Positions 14,401 through 24,454 of a stretch of 64,000 nucleotides of DNA are shown one piece after another. A program made the translations under genes and the position numbers. Position 1 is the first letter of the stretch; every line of letters begins with the position of its first letter. The stretch comes from Branchiostoma belcheri (Eukaryota; Chordata; Leptocardii; Amphioxiformes; Branchiostomatidae). The notes under the pieces were generated by a model. It was not told the DNA's origin and did not search any database. It worked only from the letters and a program-made list of their open reading frames with translations. The stretch lies in contig NW_017804076.1 in the NCBI RefSeq assembly GCF_001625305.1, forward strand, positions 1,907,480-1,971,479. Direction: 5' to 3'.

Positions 14401-17400
14401 CGGCAAGTTTAGATGCGAAGTGAGTACATTTGTGTTTAATGCTACATTATTGATTTTGATGGGTGTTTAAGTAACTACAAATTATTGAACTGCATTTAGC
14501 AAAGTAACACTTACTCAATAACTGGATAATTTGTCAAAATCTATCCAGTTGTTTGAGTAACTAATTCTTTGGTATCTTATTACCTAGACGTCTATTCTAA
14601 ACGTAAATTCTGTCCACCAGAACAAAACTTTGTGGTCAAACATTTGGAAGTGGTTTGCATTAAATTTAGAATAAAACGACACAATGGAACCAAGTACAAA
14701 TGCAAAATGCCACGTGGATGTAATCTCCAAGCAGATTCATTAGGGGACAGGAGACGATCAAATTGGCCACCCGAGTTACCAATTGCGCCAACTTAGTATA
14801 TTAAAACTCCCCTTGCCCCCGAGAATCTGCTTGAAGCCCGAGATTGATGACTAAACATGCAAAATGTTACCAGAAATGGCCTATGACTTAAAAAAATTAC
14901 GTATGTTCCGCGAAAGGGTGATTCTGCAACATGTCTTTTTCCTTGCAGTGTGAGACCGGACAGGGCGGGGATGGATACCGGTGTAGCAGGGACACTGACC
15001 AGGACGGCTGGCCGGACGAACCGCTGTCATGTCTCACTAGGAACTGTGCACAGGTTGTACTCATTCAACTACACACCTATCTGTGACAAAGCTTCATCTT
15101 CTTACTCTTTAAATCTCTGTTTTTCTTTATAACATCGTTGTTTATTCCTTGATCGTTGTGTGCTTCAAATTAAGCATTATCAAAACAAACAAACTGAATA
15201 CACCTGCATATAAAGTTGTACTGACGTCTAGTGATTGAGTTTACAAGCTTATGACAGCTTTGTGAAGCAAGTTTTAGCTGTGATTTTCCAACAAAAGAAA
15301 TTTTCAATGCCTGGAGTTATACAGTAGAATAAAATGCAGAGGTCCAATTTCCTATGTTGGAAAATTACAACTCAAACTTACCAACATGAATGAACTTTCA
15401 AGATAAGTCTATGAGTGCTTTAACTAATTCATTTTTGTTTCCAAGACAATAGGTTCTAACCGAAGTTTCTTAATGCTTTACTGTACTCAGGACAATTGTC
15501 CCCTGGACCCAAACAGCGGGCAGGAGGACAATGACGGGGACACCATGGGTGACGTGTGTGATCCTGATGACGACAACGACGGGCGGATGGATACTGAGGT
15601 AAAAACAGTAAACCGTCAAGCATATGTGTGTAACCAGGTCGTCACACAAATTGAACCATAACATGGCCGTATACGTACGGGACGATGCATGAACAGCGTC
15701 TAACCATACATTATAGAAATACTGAACCTTAGTGAGACATTATATTGCCCTTTGACAATTGTTTCGCCTGACAATTAGCCTTTAAATTGAAGAAGCCTGT
15801 AGAAAATTGCAAAAGCTGATTTTATCACATCTTGCTCTTGGCTCATATATGTGTAACTTTTAGGCACATAAACCCGTAAAATGTTGTAAGAATTAAAAAA
15901 AATCCTAATTACTGTAATTGTTTTTTGGTCTTTTTCTAGGACAACTGCATCTTTGTCCACAACTGGGACCAAGTAGATGCAGACGGTGACGGTTACGGTG
16001 ACGCATGTGACACGTGTCCCGGCTTAGCCAATCAGGATCAAACTGATACAGACGGTGATGGTGTTGGAGATGCCTGTGACAATGATGATGATGGCGATGG
16101 TAAGAGGTTATCAGTATTCATACATATCATAACAAAGCTTGAAATGAACATATCATATGTGGAGTACAGTAACTCATGTGTATGTACCCGAGGAAAAACT
16201 GTAAAGAATATACACTAGCATCACAATGACTATACTTTTTATCAATCATAATGAATCGCATGAATATGTGATTGGTAGATACTACAAGCAAATACTAGTA
16301 CATCTATTTATCTCAACGAGCTACCAATATCATGAAATCCTTCATCGTACGCTATGTTACATTTAACGGGTTTTGATGACGCCAAATTTGTGTGCCCTTC
16401 ATTTTCACAGGTTTTGATGACGCCATTGATATGTGCCCTTAGTTATTACAGGTTTTGATGACGCCATCGATATGTGCCCTTCATTTTCGCAGGTTTTGAT
16501 GACGCCATCGATGTGTGTCCCTACGTGAACGACACGCAGGCTGACGCAGACGGGGACGGTGTGGGGGACGCCTGTGATAACTGCCCTACCGTCCACAACC
16601 CCAGTCAGGCAGATGCCGACATGGACGGGTACGGGGACGTCTGCGACGTGAGCGACAAGTAAGGCTTCTATCTACATGTAGATCCGTTATAGGAAGAGGC
16701 TGATTTGGCAAACACAAAAGCCAAGAAGAAACCGACAGTAAGATGCTCAAATGTGAAAAGACGAAGGTGACTTGGGGATGAAATCTTGTCTTTTGAGCCA
16801 TCCATGGCTTTTAAAAAAAATACAATGTAGCAACATATCTGGTATGTTGATGTGTTGCACCATATTCTGTTCATCTGTAGTGCTTAACGACTGTTACATA
16901 CTTTCATATCTCCATCTGTATTCATGTTCTAACAGAGATGGCGACGGTGTTGTCAACACTGTTGATAACTGTCCAGATATCACCAACCCTGAACAGACGG
17001 ACACAGACGGTGATGGAACAGGTAACAAGAAGTAGAATTAGTAAATACATGAATCTCATTGATAAGAAATCATTTCAAGTAGTTAGATATTGTGTTTTTG
17101 CATTATAACTGAAAGGCATGCTATTGATAATGTATATCTGGAATGCTGAACTATTTATTACACCTGATGAATTTTTTTTTGTTTTCTGTATCTTCTGCCA
17201 ATAGGTGACGCATGTGATGACGACATTGATAATGACGTCATGCCGAATAACCAGGACAACTGTCCCTATGTCTCAAACCCTGGCTGGGAGGATACAGATG
17301 GTTAGCATCCAGTTTTGTTTGTTTGTTTGTTTATTTGTTTGTTTGCTTCAAATATTTCAGGTATGTATCTCTATGCAGTAATTCTGGCATTGTGCTTAAG

Positions 17401-20400
17401 ATGGCGTCCCTCTTCTACTCTCAAAGCAGAGGTATAGGCTTAGGCTTAGTAACTATAGATTTTTGTCGTTTTATCTCTTTTAATTTCTGGGCAGATATCT
17501 TTTTTACGCAAAACAAAGTAGATGTTGTGGCGTATTTCATACTGTCCTGTCAATGATACTGCCTTGCCAATTTGATATCGTCTTTCAGCCTTCAAAGATC
17601 TGCTTTGAGGTTACCCATGGCCATCTTTACCCGTCTCTATACCTTTGGTAACACAATTGTGTGAAAACTAAAGTAGGGGTTAATCCAATCATAGGCAATA
17701 CCCTAAAAGCCTTGAAACTTGTCGTGTGACTTTTTAACTAGGTAACCATGTTGGTGACGCCTGTGAATACGACTATGATGGTGACGGTGTCCCGGATGTT
17801 GATGACATCTGTCCCAAGCTCGCTAACTATCACGTGACTAGCTTCACCAATCACGTCTCCGTAAACCTTGCTGGTGGGACCGCACCGGATTGGGAAATAA
17901 CAGACAGCGTAAGTAAGATGTCCATTTCAGAAATGTCTTAATACAATGTCGAATGGTTCCTCACAGAAAGTTTCAAAACACAGTTTATGCTTTCACATCT
18001 CTATACAAAAAAGTACAATCTACGTTTGTGAGGTCTCTACTACGCAACGTCTAAGCACCCGAAGGAAAATGTGAAAAGATTTACCCTACATTTAACGTAT
18101 ATGTATTTTCTAGCACGTACGGTTATTATACACTATAGTTTCAACAATTCTTGCACGTATTTATGAATATGAATATTATTATAATTACCTGTCAAGGATG
18201 AAAGTTTATGGTTGACGCTTTGTCCACGTTACTTCACAGGGAAGAAATATTCGTCAACTCAGTGGCACAGACAGCCCTATACTATTAATTGGTACGTATA
18301 TAACAGAACATTATACACCTTTAACTATTTCCATAACTCAATAGAATAGAGGAGAAAAACAAATCATATTTGATGTTGTATTTTGTCATATCTGGAGAGA
18401 TTTAAGCTTGTAATAGTCACAAGAATTAATGATAAACTTGCACTACGAAAAAAACTGATAAGCTTGTTTGCTTTTCCCGCAGGTAGGGACAGTTTTGGGC
18501 CTGTAAACTTCACGGGAACCATGTTCATCGCCGAGGACTCTGGGAACGACTTCATAGGCTTCGTGTTTGGCTATCTGAGTAACCGGAAGTTCTACGTCGC
18601 CATGTGGAAACATCAGAACGAGAACGAAGAGGGTAGCATTAGCATTGGTGGAATAAAAGGCCTTCAAATCAAGGTAATATTGAATGAGATTTGTGTCATT
18701 GATGATTACGGGTGTCTTCATTCTGAAGAGTTTGTCAGAAACTAATTTTGTCGGCCATTATTAGTATTTCAAACTATTTTTAAGTTTCATAAAATTGAAT
18801 CAGATGCAGATGCGTTTATAGTAAAACTTTTGTTCCAACACAAGGGAAACTTTTCTCACCTAGATTTTGCCTGATACCTTTGACCCAGTGGCAGTGTTGA
18901 CATCACACATCAGAGAAGCCATGTGACTTGTATCGCTGGGTCAGTCTATTGAAGAAGACCAGAGTGACTGGTCGAAAGCTCTAGCTGATACAAATTTCTC
19001 TTGTGTTGGAACAAACCTGTTGAAAGAACCTGTTTAGAGGAACCTTTTGAAGGTCTCAGTAACTTTATCGACTATTTCTACAGCTCGTAGATTCTACAAC
19101 AGGTCCTCACACAGATTTAGCAACGGCGCTGTGGCACACTCACGACACAACCAACCAGATCAAGCTACTGTGGCACGATCCAGACATGCGCGGCTGGGAA
19201 CATCGCACACCGTACACGTTTCACCTCATACACCGGCCGTCAATAGGTCTGATTAGGTAGGTCTACTTATTTTCTACGATGTCTTTAAGAAAGCTGTTGG
19301 GAAATATGCATTATATTGTTATGCCACTGTAAATAGAGGCATCTATTATATCCATAACCGTGCCTATCTACTAGTATGCCTAATCATATGCTTGAATGTG
19401 TTAAGGTCAGGATCGATCAGGCGCGGTTCTGGATCGGTGTATTCAAGAACGTAGATTTGCCTCAGACACTATTCTGGATACACGTGGACTGTCCAGAGAC
19501 GTGCCTGAGCATGGTTCTTTTTCAAATTAGTATTTACTAGTACCTTTATATTTTCTAAGCTCGCTAACTTAGTGGATGTCTGTGTATAGATGGGCTTTTA
19601 AGTTGAGAAATACATCACTACGTTTGTGGTATTTTTCAGGGTGACCATTTCTAACAACATGGAGGTCCTGACAGACACGGGTAACGTGTACGACACGACC
19701 ATCCTGGGGGGTCGGCTGGGGGTGTTCCAGTACAACCAAGCAGGCGTCATCTGGTCCGACCTCCGCTACACATGCGGGGATAGGTGCGTTAGTAGATAGC
19801 TACGGATGGTATAAAAACACTTGTTGAGCTAATGATATCCATTTGCCACATGTACACAATCCTCGACCATAACCATCAGTGGAGACGTATTTATACTGTC
19901 TAAACAATGAGAAAATTGTTTCTAATGTTTACAAACTGTGCCTTTATAATTATGTTCTATATTATAATTTCTTAAATTTTATTACAGAGAGAATCAGGCA
20001 CTGTACTTTGACGGGATGGACGACTATGTCGAGCTGCCCTCGATTATCACTCTGGAACTACATGACAGGTACCTTTCCTATCAATACTATTCATCTTTAC
20101 TGTATCATATTACTATGCCAAATTATAACATAAGTTATATTATATTGTATTATTTTATGACTCTACCTCCAGTACCGTGCCCTTGACGTAGTGGATGGCA
20201 ACCCACCGCCCATACGGCGTCAAAAAAGACTACGGGACTGATTTTACCACCTTGAAAGAATAGAACAAATTAGCTAGATACGCCACTGCTCATGGCCATA
20301 AGTTTCATAACACTAGAGCGCTACCGTCTTATTTCGAGATGGAAGGGTACCTACTATATTATGTCGTGAATTGGTACATTATGAATAATACTAAAGCTTT

Positions 20401-22430
20401 TTTTCCGTATTCCATTTCTTTCCCAATGAAAGCTTCACAATAGAAGGTTGGATCAGGCTGGGTGGGGAGGTGACGACCTCCAAGATGCCGATCATCTGTA
20501 CCATGGACAGTAGACTATGTCTGTTCTTACAAAACAGGTACAACATAGGGCTAGATCTTTTTTCCCAATCAAAACCAAATACATAAAACACATCACTAGC
20601 TGACGAAGAAATAGCTTCATAATGGGTTTTTTTAGTCATGTTTACCTTCACAGAAAGAAAATAAATATTGGTTTTGCTCAGTTTCTCCAAACAAATAAAG
20701 TCAATGACCTGTACCAGGCGTCTGTCACCATGGTAACTGGTGCTGTAGCAGATACCCAGTGGCGTTGGGTTACATTATTTAGCAGGGCAGAGTTGGAGAG
20801 GCCGGTCACCATATATACAAATGTAAATAAGAATAAACAAAACAGTAGTTTATCTGATTGTCAGTCTCTGACTTAATATGATTCTGACTTCCAGATATCT
20901 AAGTGGCCAACTGTGCGATGACGTCATCCAAGGTTCCACGGAATTCCAGGAAAATACGTGGAGTCACGTGACGATGCTGTTTGACGCCCAACAGTACATC
21001 CTGTCCCTCTACATTAACGGTACACAGGAGACGGCACAGTCTGGTATCATGCCTAGAGACTGGGTACGACATTATTGAACTACATGAAGGATGTAGCCAT
21101 GACTTAAAACAGTAAATTTTCTTTTAACACTATACGGTCAAACTACTTGTCCGATGATTTTTATACTGACCAAAGGCACTGAAACAGACCGTTTATAGTT
21201 TAAATTATATATTTTATTGTTACATATTAAATATTAAATATGTAACATATTAAATATGTAACAATGATTATTTAGACAAATTTTCTGGGTTTGCATGATC
21301 TATAATCATGAGCTCGAGATTCGGTCGTTTGTCTGATGCTTATGTGTTTTTGTTTCTGTTGCAGTCGAACAATGATACCAACTTGTACATCGCAAGGGAC
21401 GAACATGACTTCTTCAATGGAACGTTAGACGAGGTACGGGTTCATTATGTATTATCAAAGACTTAACAATCTTAACAGTGCAACTCATAATATCTGAAAA
21501 AAAAAACAGCCATATTTCCTTATGTTTGTACCTTTAACTTCAGATCTATGCTGTTGCTCACATAATGATATCTCCACAGGTACGTTTATACGGACTGAAG
21601 CTTCTAGAAGAGGAGATCACAGAAGACCTACAGACATCAGGCAGGGAGAGGCAGTATCTTCGCCGCTTTCTTAACGCGCATTTCAACATGGATAGTGAGG
21701 GAACAAACGGTAATCTTTCCGTTCTGTTGGTTTAAAAAAAAGACATGTCCCTTGTGACAATTTCTATGGTTGTTTGAAGTGACTTTGCCCCCCCCCACCT
21801 ACAAGATCAGCTGTAACGAATTGGACTTTTTAGTACCTTGCTAGCATATCCAAAATGACTTCCCAATAAGCATAAATAAAAGCTCAGCCAAGTTCTTCAT
21901 GATGATTGGCCAACCCCTGTGTACACGTGACTAAAAAGAGGGTCAAATGTGCCTAAGCGTCTGTACCACCCTATCCTGGATAGTATTTGATGTCAATGGT
22001 CTATAAGTATCTCTTTCATCCCTTAAAAGCCATGTCACTATAAAGTGGGTCAAAGATACGGGAAAGTTGGTACCGCCTCCCGTCTCCAGACCTATCTATG
22101 CAAGAATGATTTATATCTTACATAATCAAATCTTTCACCCATACACACCACGTCACTATAATGTGGATCAAATGTGACTCGGGAAAGTCGGTACCGCCCC
22201 CCCCCCCGTCCAGATTTAGTGATGAATGATTGATTTATATTTTTCACCCCTCCCCAGCCACCTCCCTGTTGGACAGTGGTTTGTTCCAGCACCACGGCAG
22301 GATGATTGGCAGCCCGCTGTTCGTTCCCAGCACAGTGGACCAGGCCAGGTTTCAACTGACTTTTCCTAACGCCAGACGGAGGAGACGGAGGGACCTAACG
22401 TACTCAGAGTCACGCCATTCTGAGTTGTAG
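67..22430 (+). CDS. Giant secreted mosaic protein: LRR, FN3, fibro-slime, cadherin, F5/8C, EGF, thrombospondin and LamG modules (5' partial)
   Basis: I read 47 exons on the + strand: 67-138, 447-515, 779-850, 1327-1398, 1553-1624, 1976-2053, 2226-2419, 2903-3053, 3474-3670, 4134-4298, 4849-4960, 5273-5362, 5754-5938, 6065-6162, 6761-7040, 7498-7662, 8032-8180, 8672-8841, 9022-9254, 9646-9836, 10299-10444, 10765-10921, 11039-11202, 11491-11556, 11827-11926, 12247-12423, 12956-13086, 13372-13512, 13855-13929, 14270-14419, 14949-15053, 15491-15598, 15940-16099, 16493-16658, 16936-17021, 17205-17300, 17742-17908, 18240-18291, 18483-18673, 19084-19256, 19640-19783, 19988-20068, 20433-20537, 20895-21063, 21365-21433, 21580-21709, 22258-22430. 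Every junction is GT-AG and phase-compatible except 9836/10299. The last exon ends in TAG. No start codon or signal peptide is visible, so the N-terminus lies before position 1. No membrane segment was seen, so the protein is probably secreted matrix or adhesion material with calcium-binding parts. The single-gene reading is inferred from phase continuity; a fused gene model cannot be excluded without transcripts. Confidence 0.82.
1012..1080 (-). repeat. (TCTA)n tract with a possible LINE tail
   Basis: About six TCTA units at 1013-1036, followed by AACTCGACCCCGAAGGCAAA. Read on the - strand this looks like a LINE/SINE end with a (GATA)n tail, but the assignment is weak. Confidence 0.4.
2475..2757 (+). 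mobile_element. MITE family A, copy 1
   Basis: Starts ATGTTTACCTTCGCAG and ends TGTGAAGGTAAAGATTATG. In the best copies these ends form an inverted repeat, ATGTTTACCTTC / GAAGGTAAACAT. The internal block CAGACGTCT...ATGGTAACTGGTG is shared by all copies. It lies in the intron after the LRR cap. Confidence 0.7.
2903..3670 (+). CDS. Fibronectin type III domain of the mosaic protein
   Basis: Exons 2903-3053 and 3474-3670 give one FN3 domain. It starts APENVQP and has the strand-B tryptophan (ITVSWTPP). It ends with the Tyr corner region [11 protein letters not shown] and the exit [11 protein letters not shown]. The two exons join in phase 2 inside a tryptophan codon. The intervening 420-nt intron carries a 5'-truncated LINE fragment in the same orientation. 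N-glycosylation sequons are visible (NVT, NCT). FN3 is a structural or adhesive module in extracellular proteins, so no more specific function can be read. Confidence 0.78.
3140..3435 (+). mobile_element. CR1/L2-type LINE fragment (reverse transcriptase C-terminus)
   Basis: Translated motifs include [22 protein letters not shown] and a degraded [11 protein letters not shown]-like stretch. Together these are typical of the extreme C-terminus of CR1/L2/Jockey-group non-LTR elements. It lies in the intron that splits the FN3 domain and is 5'-truncated with disrupted frames. Confidence 0.65.
4134..7040 (+). CDS. Fibro-slime / PA14-type domain with an internal furin-like site
   Basis: Six exons (4134-4298, 4849-4960, 5273-5362, 5754-5938, 6065-6162, 6761-7040) encode the hallmarks of the fibro-slime domain in order: [33 protein letters not shown], then the PA14-like core [15 protein letters not shown], and finally [14 protein letters not shown]. 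The family is best known from Dictyostelium extracellular matrix and bacterial adhesins, where the PA14 fold binds carbohydrate or calcium. The last exon continues past the domain and contains SRRRRSAD, a good furin-type cleavage motif. Domain identification rests on motif recognition, not a profile search. Confidence 0.75.
6316..6700 (+). mobile_element. MITE family A, copy 2 (with extra insertion)
   Basis: Shares the internal block CTGGACCAGACGTCTGTCAC and the right end TGTGAAAGTTAACATTACGC. The left end is degraded. About 6485-6550 contains an unrelated G+C-rich insert absent from other copies that looks like a short tRNA-type sequence. Confidence 0.6.
7498..9254 (+). CDS. Two cadherin-like repeats of the mosaic protein
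   Basis: Exons 7498-7662, 8032-8180, 8672-8841 and 9022-9254. The first repeat begins with an [11 protein letters not shown] stretch and ends with the classical cadherin signature: DYE, then [12 protein letters not shown], and [11 protein letters not shown] (the calcium-ligating DVNDN-P motif). The second is more diverged: it has [13 protein letters not shown] but its terminal motif is TINDAC, so the DxNDN calcium site is incomplete. The linker between the repeats begins [12 protein letters not shown]. Between exons 7662 and 8032 lies a very AT-rich stretch with ATTTATT repeats. Cadherin repeats usually give calcium-stiffened rods. Confidence 0.75.
8400..8512. mobile_element. Small element with 13-bp inverted ends
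   Basis: ATAGACCGATCCT on the left and AGGATAGGTCTAT on the right are reverse complements with one mismatch. The interior has CCGCCCATTGG and CTCATTGGTTG. It sits in the intron between the cadherin exons. Confidence 0.5.
9271..9557 (+). mobile_element. MITE family A, copy 3
   Basis: Begins ATGTCTACCTTCGCAGAAGG, only 16 nt downstream of the donor of exon 9022-9254. It ends with GGGAAGGTTAATGTAATG. It has the same orientation as the host gene. Confidence 0.65.
9646..10921 (+). CDS. F5/8 type C (discoidin) domain of the mosaic protein
   Basis: Exons 9646-9836, 10299-10444 and 10765-10921 encode a discoidin domain. It starts [13 protein letters not shown], continues with QITASSAYE and NQWLQ, then [12 protein letters not shown], and ends with the diagnostic SMRMELIGC. 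The two terminal cysteines of the family are present. The first junction is odd: exon 9646-9836 ends in phase 0 after CTACAG, but exon 10299-10444 is open only if entered in phase 1, and the expected VDLG-like segment is missing. A candidate microexon lies at 10191 (see findings). Such domains bind lipid, glycan or collagen. Confidence 0.8.
10961..11024. repeat. Short palindromic repeat (CGATCGGGATCTCTACCGGTA type)
   Basis: CCGATCGGGATCTCTACCGG then TTCTACCAGATCGG. Related sequences, some inverted, are at 48915-48990, 58587-58640 and 58755-58810, each with TCTACC(G)G and GATC(C/G)C motifs. It ends 14 nt before the acceptor of exon 11039-11202. Confidence 0.5.
11039..12423 (+). CDS. Cysteine-rich ephrin-receptor/GCC-like repeats
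   Basis: Exons 11039-11202, 11491-11556, 11827-11926 and 12247-12423 encode a cysteine-dense region. It contains [14 protein letters not shown], then [45 protein letters not shown] and ECEPCHPF. The CxxCPxGxY..SG pattern is that of the ephrin-receptor-like or GCC2/GCC3 repeats found beside discoidin and EGF modules. The final donor at 12424 sits at the start of a 184-bp tandem duplication. The function is probably a disulfide-stabilised spacer. Confidence 0.72.
12419..12790 (+). repeat. 184-bp tandem duplication beginning at a splice donor
   Basis: CGAATGTACGTTATTATCAC at 12419 (spanning the donor of exon 12247-12423) and CGAATATACGTTATAATTAC at 12603 head two similar units. Both contain GAACTATGG.AGCTCTG, CCTGCGATTTC and CATAGCCACTCA.AAAG. 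The second copy has AT in place of the donor GT. Confidence 0.7.
12956..15053 (+). CDS. EGF-like repeats of thrombospondin type
   Basis: Exons 12956-13086, 13372-13512, 13855-13929, 14270-14419 and 14949-15053. The cysteine spacing and motifs follow the stalk of thrombospondins: EPCYEGVTC then [11 protein letters not shown] and [15 protein letters not shown] and [12 protein letters not shown] (compare the HGxGLExA segment typical of thrombospondins); and [13 protein letters not shown] with the DxDE calcium-binding EGF signature. The last exon ([15 protein letters not shown]) is the segment just before the type-3 repeats. These exons are nearly all phase 0. The whole block through 19783 therefore behaves as a transplanted thrombospondin 3' half. 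Confidence 0.85.
14501..14600. mobile_element. Family D relative
   Basis: Contains CTATCCAGTTGTTTGAGTAA and, inverted, ACTTACTCAATAACTGGATA, so it is itself palindromic. It is followed by TTATTACCTAGACGTC as in the copy at 52213. Confidence 0.45.
15491..17300 (+). CDS. Thrombospondin type-3 calcium-binding repeats
   Basis: Exons 15491-15598, 15940-16099, 16493-16658, 16936-17021 and 17205-17300 encode aspartate-rich repeats of the form DNCPxxxNxxQxDxDxDGxGDxCD, for example [18 protein letters not shown] and [18 protein letters not shown]. Each repeat binds several calcium ions in thrombospondins and COMP. The first repeat ends [11 protein letters not shown]. The acceptor of exon 16493 is preceded by three earlier copies of the same acceptor-exon sequence with a 41-bp period. 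Only the last copy keeps the frame open. Confidence 0.92.
16370..16525 (+). repeat. 41-bp tandem repeat of a splice acceptor plus exon start, four copies
   Basis: GTTTTGATGACGCCA begins at 16370, 16411, 16452 and 16493, exactly 41 bp apart. Copies 2-4 are preceded by AG (TTTTCACAG, TTATTACAG, TTTTCGCAG). The fourth is the true start of a type-3-repeat exon. Entry at copy 2 or 3 shifts the frame and meets a stop. Confidence 0.9.
17742..19783 (+). CDS. Last type-3 repeat and thrombospondin C-terminal (L-lectin-like) domain
   Basis: Exon 17742-17908 finishes the type-3 repeats ([18 protein letters not shown]) and starts the C-terminal domain. Exons 18240-18291, 18483-18673, 19084-19256 and 19640-19783 continue it. 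Family landmarks are visible in order: [23 protein letters not shown], then [50 protein letters not shown] and [10 protein letters not shown]. This matches the 13-stranded jelly-roll domain of thrombospondins, which packs against the calcium-loaded type-3 repeats. A 187-bp inverted-terminal-repeat element sits in the intron between 18673 and 19084. Confidence 0.9.
18829..19015. mobile_element. 187-bp element with 16-bp perfect inverted ends (family C)
   Basis: The ends TTTGTTCCAACACAAG and CTTGTGTTGGAACAAA are perfect reverse complements. The interior includes GCTGGGTCAGTCTATTGAAG. It lies in the intron before exon 19084-19256, only 68 nt from that exon. Confidence 0.75.
19988..22430 (+). CDS. 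LamG/pentraxin-like (concanavalin fold) domain and basic C-terminal tail
   Basis: Exons 19988-20068, 20433-20537, 20895-21063, 21365-21433, 21580-21709 and 22258-22430. The first exons read [15 protein letters not shown] and [11 protein letters not shown], the start of a LamG/pentraxin-type jelly roll. Later strands are [45 protein letters not shown]. After this comes a linker and a last exon with a run of six arginines broken only by the reading (ARRRRRRD) before the terminal SRHSEL and TAG stop. No membrane anchor or GPI-type tail is present. No clear AATAAA was found close downstream of the stop. Confidence 0.85.
20638..20870 (+). mobile_element. MITE family A, copy 4 (right end truncated)
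   Basis: Starts ATGTTTACCTTCACAG and carries GCGTCTGTCACCATGGTAAC. It ends before the right terminal repeat, about 25 nt before the acceptor of exon 20895-21063. Confidence 0.65.
22030..22245 (+). repeat. Two tandem ~120-bp repeats in the last intron of the mosaic gene
   Basis: CATGTCACTATAAAGTGGGT at 22030 and CACGTCACTATAATGTGGAT at 22150 head two similar units. Both contain GGGAAAGT.GGTACCGCC and end ATGATT.ATTTATAT. The second carries a 12-C tract. Confidence 0.65.
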
Positions 22431-24454
22431 ACACTTAGATATTCTCAGTTCTGTACATAGAAAAACTCAATTCAGTTCAACCTAGTTCATCTAGTTCCTG
22501 TGATCGGAACATTGGGAAGTTATAGTACTTCTATAGACATAAACAAAACGTAATCAGACAAAATGAGTGTTGCAATATCATACGTTTATCATAAGTTATA
22601 AAATATCATGCAATTTTGAGTGTTATGTTGCAATATGTTTACCATAAGGTATATATCAAATATCATGTTATTTACAAGAGTTGACTTAACAAAAGTTGAC
22701 TTGCTAAATTAACCTAACGGAACATGCTGCAAAGATTATTGTATCAAATATTTTACTTAAGATATGACGTTTGTGAGAATGTACTTGCGTTGTGAAACCT
22801 TAAATCTTTTCCGAAGAGACGTCTAGGGGAATACTATGGAACTGCAGTAAGAAATGCGCATGGCTTTTGAAGTAATTACTGGATCGAATAGTATCTTTCT
22901 TGCGTTAGTTTAGTTTCTTTTAAGTCTGCTGAGTTACGATTACAAGACCTAGAAAGCTAGCCAGTGGACCCCTATATATGTTCAAGATATAAGAGCTAAG
23001 TTTCTGGTTTCAAACCATGAACTTCTGTCAAAAAACTGAATATTCGATGCAAATAACAACCTTCAAAGTGCTCTGCGAATTAAAATAACAAAATGACCTC
23101 CCCGAATGAAACAGTTTTGCGCAAATAAGGGCAGGAATTAATTGCTAAACGTACACAAAACATAACAAACGCCAAGCCCTTACTTTGGTATCAAATATCA
23201 TTCTATATACGCCATGATCATTATCTCACCCCACCCTCTTCCCCGATCATGACCTCATTTTATCCGTCTGCTCCTGCAAATCTTCCCTCTTAAGCTGCAA
23301 ATTAACTGGATCCGCCCGGATATTTCCCGCACATGTGACGGGCGTTGCGACAAAATCCTCCGTTGAAGGACCGGGTCCCTAATGGGTCCCAGAATGTCGT
23401 GAATGGCGCCTTATCTTCCACAGTTGCCGTCTACCCATCATACCGATACCGGTCTTCTTCCTGGCAATCTCTATGTGTATTTTGCACCCCCTTCACAAGA
23501 GAGATGGAATGAGCCAGAATAACACCAGAATAAGAAATTTTGCTATATCCTGGACTGTTCAAAGTGTTTTCTGAAAATTCCGAGTTCATTCAATTTCAGT
23601 TCTCCCTCGAGTGCGATGAGAATATTTGGACAGAATAGCTAGGAATATACCAAACTTTCAGACTCACTCCGCCTCTCGCGTGAATTGGCCGGGGGCCCCT
23701 CGGCGTAACCTGCTTCGTATCGAAGGACCTGTCACCCCCATTGTACATAATTGGTGACAATGAGTTGCACGATCCAATATTTGGCGGCTCCCGGAAAAAA
23801 ATAATCGAAGTATCAAGGAAGACGAGGAGACGTCAAAGCCTTTCAAAACGTTATACCATCGTCGAGACGTCTCTTTCGTAAACCGTTTTGATGAATTACA
23901 GCAATTTTATTTTTATCCTTTCGTTTTCAATTTGTCAAACGAACCTATGTGTATCTTTTCCACTGTATACGAGTAGTCTTCCTGAATATCCATTTAACCC
24001 ACATGGTACAGTGTCCTTTGATGTAGTATGCACCACATGGTATTGAACAACTTGCTAAGTCCGTAATTTTATCGAGGAATAGGTATCAGATCATACCAGA
24101 TATCATATCAGATAATTTAAAGAGCTATAGCTAATTGAAGAAGATAGGATGTATATACTATAGCCTCCCACACTATTACTGTAGCTTGACAAATATATTC
24201 TCTACTTCTTGGCGACTGAATATGAAATTCTATTCTAATCCGAGCATTCAATTTCAATAGACTCAGGTGCTCCATAATCCTCTATACACAAAGTCTTTCA
24301 CGTAATGAAAGAGATACAGATTTCTGAAGTGACGCCAAACAAGGATTTTATCTCTAACTGCTGTTCATCGCCTCGGGTGAATTGGCCAATGCACCAATCA
24401 GCGTCACCTTCCCCCGGACAGACGTAAATAAACCTCTGTTGACGTTTTTAAGGG
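22431..24454. other. Intergenic region without recognised genes
   Basis: 3' flank of the mosaic gene. I see no coding exon. Two blocks of higher G+C (about 23280-23420 and 23660-23770) stand out in AT-rich DNA and could be regulatory, but nothing specific supports that. Confidence 0.5.
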
